Source of the DNA: UBA4416 sp044340865
GTDB lineage: Bacteria > Bacteroidota > Bacteroidia > B-17B0 > Aurantibacillaceae
Assembly: GCA_044340865.1 (NCBI GenBank)
Contig: JBIISW010000057.1
Span: forward strand, 1 to 14,258
Reading direction: 5' to 3'
DNA: 14,258 nucleotides
The first letter of the stretch is position 1; each line of letters begins with the position of its first letter. The notes below the pieces were generated by a model that was given only the letters and a program-made list of their open reading frames with translations, was not told the origin of the DNA and did no database searches. The position numbers were made by a program, and so were the translations under genes. Below, in pieces: positions 9,901 to 14,258 of the stretch.

Positions 9901-10672
9901 AAGAAGCATTAACAGATTGAAAACTACAACCTAAATTTTCTATTTTACTAAATGCATCATAAACAGAAGCTCTAATAGTTAAGCGTGATTGAACCATCGT
10001 GTTTTTAATTGCAGTTTTGTATATAGTCACATTATTTTTTTTATAAAAAATTGTCGTTCCCTCCCTTTCTACTCTTAAAACATCTCCAATGGTATAAGTT
10101 CCTAAGGCTGTTTGTAATCCGTTTTCACAAGAATTAATTGTAGCCTTAGAACTTAGCATTATTGAAAAATCAATATCCTTCCAACTTGATCCAGAGGCTG
10201 AATCTAATAAGCCAAAAAGTTTGTTTTGATTAGTTGATGTAACAACATATTCTACCCAACCATTATTTGAACCAGATAAAATATTTGAACTATTAGCTGT
10301 TTTTAACCATGTAACTTTTGGCCCACTTTTCAATGTATCAACACTTTGAAACACATCAGTTCCAAAATCCTGCCATTTAATTTTATATCCAATATTAAAG
10401 TTAAAAGTTGTAGTAAGAGTTCCGGTTCCTTTAATTTTTAAACTATAAGTACCGATTGGTTTATTGGTTATAGAATTAGATCCTATGGCTCCAGGAAGCC
10501 AAGTATAAGTAAACGGCGCAGATGCACCTAAAATATTAGAAATTTTAATCGAACCATTCGAACCTCCCAAACAAGAAACGTGCGTAATGGCAGGCAAACA
10601 TTTAATTTGACAAATTAACTGTGAAGCACAAGTTAATATAAAAAAAACTATTGCATAAATTTTAACTTTCAT
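6935..10672 (-). CDS. Large modular surface protein with SprB-like repeats and beta-sandwich repeats
   Basis: The protein has 1245 residues. Residues 1-21 (MKVKIYAIVFFILTCASQLI) are a signal peptide. A SprB-like unit at 29-85 (ITHVSCLGGSNGSIKISN) is followed by a roughly 165-residue beta-rich unit ending near 252. That unit contains NKLFGLLD, WKDIDFSIML, GDVLRVEREG and FYKKNN. Residues 253-334 look like a PKD/Ig-like domain (YLWTPGGSSPTSS, STYTIRVTESYYGC). The SprB plus sandwich pair is then duplicated at 336-558 (ITHATNSLYSNGSISLSN, NKLFGLLD, GDVFNIERVG). Two more divergent pairs follow: SprB-like at about 567-668 and 855-945 (ITDVDCSSSNSGVINFS, GLEAGTYVVTV), and sandwich-like at about 690-848 and 946-1140. 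The C-terminal roughly 95 residues contain FFKYNEEYNDKDNFLTYNVY and end VINEKNEKWYLRFKK, resembling a type IX secretion sorting end. SprB-type repeats occur in Bacteroidota adhesins such as SprB of gliding bacteria. Surface or secreted location is inferred; the ligand is unknown. The start is 9 bases after the 149-residue gene. Confidence 0.85.
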   Translation of the reverse strand: MKVKIYAIVFFILTCASQLICQIKCLPAITHVSCLGGSNGSIKISNILGASAPFTYTWLPGAIGSNSITNKPIGTYSLKIKGTGTLTTTFNFNIGYKIKWQDFGTDVFQSVDTLKSGPKVTWLKTANSSNILSGSNNGWVEYVVTSTNQNKLFGLLDSASGSSWKDIDFSIMLSSKATINSCENGLQTALGTYTIGDVLRVEREGTTIFYKKNNVTIYKTAIKNTMVQSRLTIRASVYDAFSKIENLGCSFQSVNASLATSTQTLLTTFLPVTNLTVFTNVIQPKYLWTPGGSSPTSSVTTIGDNSTYTIRVTESYYGCFATASKTISANRIMPLITHATNSLYSNGSISLSNVTGGVSPYTYTWQPNSTSGNTIINKPVGNYSVTIKGTGTITATNIYKIGYKTKFQALYSGMSQTLNAIKSSSLTTWLNTATSANVLPGSTDGWIQYVAENTTQNKLFGLLDLSSGNSWSDIDYGIMLNGPKFNACTNGGVYAIGSFTVGDVFNIERVGNKINYKKNNIIVWTTTVPLNFVQSPLIARISLFEANSLINNFGCSFEYNLSKLVTTNITNYTSENSKGQISLNLAGVCSPYQIAWNGFKFPSNRKYYVDYLGTFPNSKIDTVKLYGKLDSLKRYPILSGLQSGIYNNKLYDATNDSISFTTIVSNDFNWISSGVTTNTTSVTTFSNSNYRICYGSGSTITQNIPNSVNNYAVSDCAVNASNLPAYFEFKVNSNSDITYVGLKTASASNSNSENDMIENTYIHFTGNNNGSSLMKIYFNGLQVNSTSYSSGDVISILLDPVTQSVSYSKNASIIYTISTTSTSILSKDLQLKVILKSLGSKIFNIVAAGPYLPKKNINATITDVDCSSSNSGVINFSAYSFFAFDVFCNYSVTGPNGYTNSGLLSPSNFLYGLEAGTYVVTVPIYNGPCGSTPVSSIVRTFEVANMPDWVKQAPVGSTYVNPLDKSFNITSFQSSWNLWLGGASSNNVLLSSDAGWAEFKPILNKQWGALVFGLNNNDLSTNPTDNDHFFYVNTFDQQITHGHGVALSSSYLNGPYLASMSSFGSVIGTPFFTSSADVLRVSKICPTSSTMNFQFYKNNVLLASTVGSNSSVDLVADISVNQRYQYISKPRLSFGCKQFEQYAVLYKKLNAGYYTCPNKKLFFKYNEEYNDKDNFLTYNVYDKYNKIIINNSSKSLPVVYGDNRYTIDLAQSTILLTGASMPFNEYYILEVINEKNEKWYLRFKK
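8999..9667 (-). repeat. Second copy of a duplicated ~670-bp coding module
   Basis: This stretch encodes residues 336-558 of the modular protein and is the downstream copy of the unit at 9917-10588. The two align from end to end: ITH start, TYTWQPNS against TYTWLPGA, INKPVGNYSVTIKGTGT against TNKPIGTYSLKIKGTGT, the shared NKLFGLLD, NIERVGNKINYKKNN against RVEREGTTIFYKKNN, and a closing GCSF. From ITH to GCSF the distance is 218 residues here and 219 in the other copy. DNA similarity is still visible, for example 16 of 17 bases around 9291-9307 against 10212-10228. Confidence 0.8.
9917..10588 (-). repeat. First copy of a duplicated ~670-bp coding module
   Basis: This stretch encodes residues 29-252 of the modular protein: one SprB-like unit followed by one beta-sandwich-like unit. 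It is the upstream partner of the copy at 8999-9667, separated from it by about 83 residues of PKD/Ig-like sequence that has no counterpart after the second copy. Tandem module duplication is the likely origin. Confidence 0.8.
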
Positions 10673-10681
10673 AGAAAAATT

Positions 10682-11131
10682 TTATTTATTCCAACTTAAA
10701 TATGGAGATATTTGACCTGTGAAATTTTCTGTAGCTACTTCAAAATTTAAATCTGCCATTTGTGAAGTACTCACCGTTAAAATATATACAACATCTTTTT
10801 CCCGTTTAAATACTATTGCGCCTAAATTATTAGTTACAAGTTTTGGATTAATAAGATAATTAACTTGAAAAATTGATCCATCTGTATTTAAACCATTACT
10901 GATTCTAACATGAATTTTTTTTGTATTACTTGTATCTTTTAAACCAACTACATAATTAACAAATACTAAAGAATCAATATTAGTGGCAACTTGAGTGCTA
11001 TTTGCATCATCAAATTTTAATGCAAAAGATTTAATGGTTGGGTGCCCATTCTCAAGCGTATTAATACTTTGAGCATTAAGCTTACTAGAAAAATAAATGG
11101 AAAAAATAAAAAACGCGAAAACTAACTTCAT
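10682..11131 (-). CDS. Small secreted protein of unknown function, first gene of the surface-protein operon
   Basis: The protein has 149 residues. Residues 1-20 (MKLVFAFFIFSIYFSSKLNA) form a typical Sec signal peptide with probable cleavage after NAQ or just before it, and no lipobox cysteine. The mature part of about 128 residues is rich in alternating hydrophobic and polar residues (SLVFVNYVVGLKD, KIHVRISNG, DVVYILTVSTS, LNFEVATEN), suggesting an all-beta, possibly immunoglobulin- or fibronectin-like fold. It contains no cysteine. No family was recognised. Only 9 bases separate it from the 1245-residue modular protein, and 234 non-coding bases lie upstream, so it is probably the first gene of the five-gene operon. 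An inverted repeat ends 8 bases before its ATG and could affect its translation or transcription. A role as an accessory or structural partner of the modular protein is inferred only from position. Confidence 0.75.
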   Translation of the reverse strand: MKLVFAFFIFSIYFSSKLNAQSINTLENGHPTIKSFALKFDDANSTQVATNIDSLVFVNYVVGLKDTSNTKKIHVRISNGLNTDGSIFQVNYLINPKLVTNNLGAIVFKREKDVVYILTVSTSQMADLNFEVATENFTGQISPYLSWNK

Positions 11132-11139
11132 GGCTTTTG

Positions 11140-11177
11140 TCTATATATATTGTTTATTCGTTTGCAATATATATAGA
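11140..11177. repeat. Perfect 13-bp inverted repeat just upstream of the small secreted protein start
   Basis: The arms tctatatatattg (11140-11152) and caatatatataga (11165-11177) are exact reverse complements separated by 12 bases (tttattcgtttg). On the minus strand the near arm ends 8 bases before the ATG at 11131. If it lies in the leader RNA, the hairpin would cover the ribosome-binding region. As DNA it could be an operator or overlap the -7 promoter element. It lacks a G/C-rich stem and T-tail, so it does not look like a terminator. Confidence 0.5.
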
Positions 11178-11200
11178 ATAGTCGAATGTAAGATAATTCA

Positions 11201-11228
11201 AAATGTTAAAATTTTATTTTTAACATTT
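11201..11228. terminator. Perfect 11-bp AT-rich hairpin, possible terminator of the pilus/T2SS-like operon
   Basis: The arms aaatgttaaaa (11201-11211) and ttttaacattt (11218-11228) pair perfectly around a 6-base loop. The hairpin lies 138 bases after the GspC/PilP-like stop and about 70 bases before the next start codon. The stem has only one G-C pair and no clear T-run follows on the minus strand, so terminator function is a guess. It may instead be a protein-binding palindrome. Confidence 0.35.
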
Positions 11229-11281
11229 AATCTAAAGGATTAAAAATAAATATTATAAAAAGTTTTTAATATTGAATTAAA

Positions 11282-11304
11282 CAAGATTTTTTTTAAGAAT
11301 CTTG
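11282..11304 (-). terminator. Weak 7-bp hairpin after the GspC/PilP-like gene, possible terminator
   Basis: The arms caagatt (11282-11288) and aatcttg (11298-11304) pair around a 9-base A/T-rich loop, 61 bases after the stop at 11366. On the minus strand the stem is followed by TTTAATT, a poor T-tail. It is the nearest hairpin to the end of the operon, but the stem is short. Confidence 0.3.
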
Positions 11305-11365
11305 GTGCCAAAAGACAAACAGCAAAAAATAGAAATTAAAAAAATATTGAGATTTAAAAATGATC

Positions 11366-11887
11366 CTACTTTTTTATTATAAACTGTTTTTTACCAATAG
11401 TAACTGTTAATTCAGTTGGCGTTATATCTTTAAATAAAACATCATCTATTTTTTGACCTCTATTAACAAAAATAGACTTTCCATTTATACTAACTAAAAC
11501 AGTCTGCTTACCGTTTTCTACATTACTAATAAATCCTAAATACTTAATGTCAGGCATTATAGTTTGAGACGGTTCAGGAACTTTAATGTTACTGGTATTA
11601 GTTGAATAATTTTTTTTAATACTATTATTTTGTAATGAATTGGAATTATGTAAATCTGTCTTTTTTAAATTTAAATCTTTTAAAAAAGGATCTGGATAAT
11701 TTAAGTTTAATTTTACTTCGCTATTTTTTGCTGTGTAAACAGATTTAATTTTATAATTATTAGTTTCTAATATAAAATCATCTTTTGTTTTTAAAGCGCC
11801 GTAAATTTTGAATACAACGTAACCCCATGCCAAAACATTGACAGCAATTAACAGGTATAATTTAATTTTTTTATTCAAACGACTCAA
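11366..11887 (-). CDS. GspC/PilP-like inner-membrane protein of a type II secretion / type IV pilus-like system
   Basis: The protein has 173 residues. Residues 10-30 (LYLLIAVNVLAWGYVVFKIYG) form one membrane helix after a basic cytoplasmic N-terminus. A linker follows with YPDPFLKD (64-71), like the DPF motif of PilP and of Bacteroidota GspC-like proteins, then a low-complexity Asn/Ser stretch (about 78-100). The last 63 residues form a small beta domain (PDIKYLGFI, KQTVLVSINGKSIFVNRGQ, LFKDITPTELTVTIGKKQF) matching the homology region of GspC/PilP. In those systems this domain links the inner-membrane platform to the outer-membrane secretin. No lipobox is present, which favours the GspC layout over lipoprotein PilP. 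It is the last gene of the block, 3 bases after the Fn3-type lipoprotein. No secretin gene follows in the window. Confidence 0.75.
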   Translation of the reverse strand: MSRLNKKIKLYLLIAVNVLAWGYVVFKIYGALKTKDDFILETNNYKIKSVYTAKNSEVKLNLNYPDPFLKDLNLKKTDLHNSNSLQNNSIKKNYSTNTSNIKVPEPSQTIMPDIKYLGFISNVENGKQTVLVSINGKSIFVNRGQKIDDVLFKDITPTELTVTIGKKQFIIKK

Positions 11888-11890
11888 TAA

Positions 11891-12877
11891 TTAGTAAATG
11901 TAAAACCGCTTAGATAAACTTTGATTTGAGATATTACCAACTGAGTCTACAGAGGTTATCTTCCACCAATAAGGAGTTAATGAACCAGAGTATGTTAAAA
12001 TTGAATTAATTTGAACAGGAGCAACCGTTGAAATAGTTTGCGTAATCGGAGATGAAAATAGAGAATCACTTCCTAAAGTTAAAATATCATATTTAACATC
12101 CGAACTGAAACTACTTCTACTATATTTTAATCGAAAAGTATCTCTTAAATTATATCCATAAACTGTAGGCGTCAATATAGATGGAGCCATTGGGGCTTTT
12201 AAATCAATTTTAAATGTCCTAACTATATTTGTAAATGTTTGACTGAATGCGTTATAAGCCTTTACTTGCCAACTATATTTATCTTCTGATCCTGATAAGG
12301 TATTTAATGTAATTGGATATGAAGTTGAATAAATATTTGATATAGTTGTTATTGAATTTGTTGTTAAATTAACATACTTTAATTCGTAATATGAAGCGGA
12401 AGCTAAAGAATTCCAAGAAAGCAAAATATTATTACTTTGAGTAACAAAATTTACTGATGGGGAAATCAAATTAACCGAAACCAAGCCTAAATTGCTAGTT
12501 GTGTCAATAATTAAATTTCGAGTTACATAAGCAGTGCTTCCTGAAGTATTAGTAGCTTTAAGGCGCCATTGATAAATACCAGGAATTAAAGTTTTATTAA
12601 ATTTATTAGTGGAAATAACCGTATCGAGAACAAGTGAACTCACAGAATTAAAGTTAGGACTAACTATTTGTAAGTTATAAGTTTCCGCTCCGTCTAATTC
12701 CTCCCACCAAAATGTAATTGTATTGTTTGGTGTTTTGAAATTATCAATAGGTGAATATATTGAAAGTGTTTCTTTTTTAATATCTTTTACAATAAAATCT
12801 TTTGTGCACCTGCTCAATAAGATACTAATTATTAATATTGTTGCTATTTTGAAATGGGAATGTATTATTCTATTCAT
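11891..12877 (-). CDS. Putative lipoprotein with three fibronectin-III-like repeats
   Basis: The protein has 328 residues. The N-terminus has a basic segment, a hydrophobic core (11-22, IATILIISILLS) and Cys24 in LLSRCTKD. This resembles a Bacteroidota lipoprotein signal, although Arg at -1 is unusual. Three repeats of about 90-100 residues follow. The first is at about 36-125 (SIYSPIDNF, TITFWWEELDGAETYNLQIV, GIYQWRLKATNTSGST). The second is at about 133-228 (VNLISPSVNF, NILLSWNSLASASYYELKYV, KYSWQVKAYNAFSQT). The third is at about 233-328 (SILTPTVYGY, TFRLKYSRS, PYWWKITSVDSVGN). The W/Y-rich strand pattern fits fibronectin-III-like beta sandwiches, which usually bind proteins or glycans. 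It lies between the PilO-like and GspC/PilP-like genes with 1- and 3-base gaps, so it belongs to the same operon. A role as an extra periplasmic or outer-membrane part of the machine is inferred from position; no enzyme motif was seen. Confidence 0.75.
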   Translation of the reverse strand: MNRIIHSHFKIATILIISILLSRCTKDFIVKDIKKETLSIYSPIDNFKTPNNTITFWWEELDGAETYNLQIVSPNFNSVSSLVLDTVISTNKFNKTLIPGIYQWRLKATNTSGSTAYVTRNLIIDTTSNLGLVSVNLISPSVNFVTQSNNILLSWNSLASASYYELKYVNLTTNSITTISNIYSTSYPITLNTLSGSEDKYSWQVKAYNAFSQTFTNIVRTFKIDLKAPMAPSILTPTVYGYNLRDTFRLKYSRSSFSSDVKYDILTLGSDSLFSSPITQTISTVAPVQINSILTYSGSLTPYWWKITSVDSVGNISNQSLSKRFYIY

Positions 12878-12878
12878 G

Positions 12879-13406
12879 TCACTGTTGTTTAAAGGATTGA
12901 GTTATAATGGTTAAATATAAATTAGTTTTTTTTGTTTGCATATCAACTATACTATTGAACTTTAACGAAACAACTTTCGCACTATAATTAAAATTAGTTT
13001 CTAATAATAATAATAATTTTAATAGTGAATTAAATGTTCCCCTAACTACAAATTTATTTGTTTGAACATTTAATTGCGAACCATTATATAAATTTTTCTC
13101 TGGTATTTCTGTTACCAAACAACTATTTTCTTCTGCATAATCAGAAATATATGAAGTGAGTTGGTCTCTAATAGAACTAGAATCAGCAGAACTATAAGCC
13201 TTGTTCAACAAATTGATTTGATTTTGAAGTTCAGGAATTTCCTTTTCTTTTTCTTTTAACCATTCAAGCTTTTCCTCTTTAATAGTTATATCCTTATACA
13301 GTTTAATCGTATTTGAAAAAACTATTTGGTATGCCAAAAATAAAAACACAGCAAAGCTACCCATTAGTAGGTACACTTTTTTTTGATATGTTAAGTTTTT
13401 AAACAT
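12879..13406 (-). CDS. PilO/GspM-like inner-membrane assembly protein
   Basis: The protein has 175 residues. A short cytoplasmic N-terminus (MFKNLTYQKK) is followed by one membrane helix at about 11-31 (VYLLMGSFAVFLFLAYQIVF). A charged coiled coil spans about 34-72 (TIKEEKLEWLKEKEKEIPEL). The rest is a compact alpha/beta domain (about 76-172), with a helix in IRDQLTSYISDYAEEN and strands in KFVVRGTFNSLLKLLLLLE and TNLYLTIITQSF. This layout is that of PilO/GspM, whose ferredoxin-like domain pairs with PilN/GspL in the periplasm. Identification rests on fold-like layout and gene order more than on invariant residues, because these families diverge strongly. The 1-base gaps to both neighbours (PilN-like upstream, Fn3 lipoprotein downstream) indicate one transcript. 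Confidence 0.75.
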   Translation of the reverse strand: MFKNLTYQKKVYLLMGSFAVFLFLAYQIVFSNTIKLYKDITIKEEKLEWLKEKEKEIPELQNQINLLNKAYSSADSSSIRDQLTSYISDYAEENSCLVTEIPEKNLYNGSQLNVQTNKFVVRGTFNSLLKLLLLLETNFNYSAKVVSLKFNSIVDMQTKKTNLYLTIITQSFKQQ

Positions 13407-13407
13407 G

Positions 13408-14258
13408 CTAATTAATTTCTATTTCCAATATGAAATTAGGTAAATGAGAACTCGAATTATAAATAAAATTTTTAAGGTTTACATTTTTTATAAAATTTTG
13501 ATTTTTAAGAACGTTTATCCATTCATTAAGAATATAGCTTTTGTTACAATTACCCTTAATAAGAAGTTGGTTTTTATTAAAATTAACTAAACTATCTACT
13601 TCTGTTTCCCCTATTTCTGGATTGAAATACAACTCTTTTAAAACAATTTCATTAGGCAAAGAACTACCTATTTTGTCTGCGAATACTGATAGTTTTTTGT
13701 TTTCAAAAATACCAGCTTGTTCAATTAAACTTTTCTTTTTTTCGTAATTACTCAACAGCTCTGTTATTTTGGCGTTTTTTGATTCGTATAAATTTAATTC
13801 AACTTCCAATTGATTATGCTCTTCGAATATGTTGAAAAATAAAACTGAATTTAAAGCACTAACAATGAAAATAAAAGCCACAAATGTGAATAATAAAATA
13901 TTTAATTTTAATTTTTGCTGATGATTTTGCTTTAAAGAAGTTAATTCAATATTAGAACTAGTGTATGCGTTTTGTTTTGTTAAATATGAAAATGCAGATG
14001 AAAAAGGTATAATTTCTTGGGGTGAAATTTCTAAATTACCAATTGTATTGGTTTCATTATTTTCTTTAACATTTATTTTTTGAATATAACCCTCTGTTAT
14101 TTCAAATTGATGAGAAATAGAATAAATGAAATTTAATTGTCTTGTAATGGAATACATTGAATTGATAGAAAAAGGGCCGATAAAAATATCTACAGGACTA
14201 TTTTTTGTAATTAAAAAATCATTTATTAAATTATTAATTTGTTCTTTTATGCATAAGG
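13408..14258 (-). CDS. GspL / PilM-PilN-like protein, N-terminus cut by window edge
   Basis: An internal ATG at 14157 exists, but the frame stays open upstream to base 14258 with credible sequence (KEQINNLINDFLITKNSPVD), so the gene starts outside the window; 282 residues are visible. Visible residues 1-110 include SPQEIIPFSSAFSYL, which resembles the end of a PilM/GspL actin-like cytoplasmic domain. One membrane helix lies at about 117-143 (LNILLFTFVAFIFIVSALNS). A coiled coil follows (about 144-178) and then a PilN-like periplasmic domain with LPNEIVLKELYFNP, KGNCNKSYILNEWINVLKN and FIKNVNLKNF. In type IV pili PilM and PilN are usually separate; one chain with cytoplasmic and periplasmic parts corresponds to GspL. 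The role would be coupling the cytoplasmic ATPase to the periplasmic platform. The PilO-like gene starts 1 base after its stop. Confidence 0.75.
   Translation of the reverse strand, partial: LCIKEQINNLINDFLITKNSPVDIFIGPFSINSMYSITRQLNFIYSISHQFEITEGYIQKINVKENNETNTIGNLEISPQEIIPFSSAFSYLTKQNAYTSSNIELTSLKQNHQQKLKLNILLFTFVAFIFIVSALNSVLFFNIFEEHNQLEVELNLYESKNAKITELLSNYEKKKSLIEQAGIFENKKLSVFADKIGSSLPNEIVLKELYFNPEIGETEVDSLVNFNKNQLLIKGNCNKSYILNEWINVLKNQNFIKNVNLKNFIYNSSSHLPNFILEIEIN

Larger units (their letters stand above)
11132..11365. other. Intergenic region between the two operons
   Basis: These 234 bases are very AT-rich and contain no credible reading frame. They separate the GspC/PilP-like gene from the small secreted protein, both on the minus strand. 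Three inverted repeats lie here (11282-11304, 11201-11228 and 11140-11177). The promoter of the left-hand operon should be here, but I could not place a Bacteroidota -33 TTTG / -7 TAnnTTTG pair at proper spacing. Confidence 0.6.

Noticed and set aside
11164..11202. Bacteroidota-type promoter (TTTG at 11199-11202, TATATTGC at 11164-11171, minus strand)
   Set aside because: The spacing of 27 bases is longer than the usual 19-23, and the -7 element departs from TAnnTTTG at two positions.
12723..12914. Plus-strand frames at 12723-12914 and 13541-13747
   Set aside because: Both are antisense to well-supported genes in a tightly packed minus-strand operon.
14155..14157. ATG at 14157 as the true start of the PilN-like gene
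   Set aside because: The same frame stays open to the window edge with credible protein sequence, so this Met is probably internal.
1..14258. CRISPR array, insertion sequence, tRNA or phage element
   Set aside because: No short direct repeats with regular spacers, no transposase- or integrase-like protein and no clover-leaf sequence was seen on either strand.

Overview
The window is AT-rich, and every supported gene is on the minus strand, so transcription runs from high to low coordinates. It looks like part of a Bacteroidota (Bacteroidetes) chromosome. The evidence is SprB-type repeats, a very large secreted protein of the Bacteroidota RHS/SpvB-like kind, a C-terminus resembling type IX-secreted proteins, no obvious Shine-Dalgarno sequences, and tightly packed genes with AT-rich intergenic hairpins. 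No rRNA, tRNA, CRISPR array, transposase or integrase was seen. Family names come from reading the translations, since no database search was possible.

Right-hand block (14258 down to 11366). Four genes separated by only 1-3 bases form an operon that begins outside the window. First is a GspL/PilM-PilN-like protein, cut by the window edge. Then come a PilO/GspM-like protein, a putative lipoprotein with three fibronectin-III-like repeats, and a GspC/PilP-like protein. PilN, PilO and PilP/GspC make up the inner-membrane alignment and assembly platform of type IV pili and type II secretion systems. The lipoprotein in the middle is not a standard member.

Middle gap (11365-11132). This 234-base non-coding stretch holds three inverted repeats. 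A weak hairpin and a perfect 11-bp AT hairpin may end transcription of the right-hand operon. A perfect 13-bp palindromic arm pair lies just upstream of the next start codon.

Left-hand block (11131 down to the left edge). Five closely packed genes probably form one operon. They encode a small secreted protein of unknown function, a 1245-residue modular surface protein (SprB-like units alternating with beta-sandwich-like units), a membrane-anchored Skp/OmpH-like periplasmic chaperone, a putative 205-residue lipoprotein, and a giant secreted RHS/SpvB-like protein. The giant reading frame is open from its ATG at 5798 to base 1, giving 1932 visible residues without a stop, and its C-terminus lies outside the window.

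Inference on how they work together: the left block resembles a self-contained cassette for a very large cell-surface or secreted protein, with its own periplasmic chaperone, an outer-membrane lipoprotein and a modular surface partner. The pilus/T2SS-like platform next to it may be a neighbour only, or may take part in export. The sequence does not settle that.
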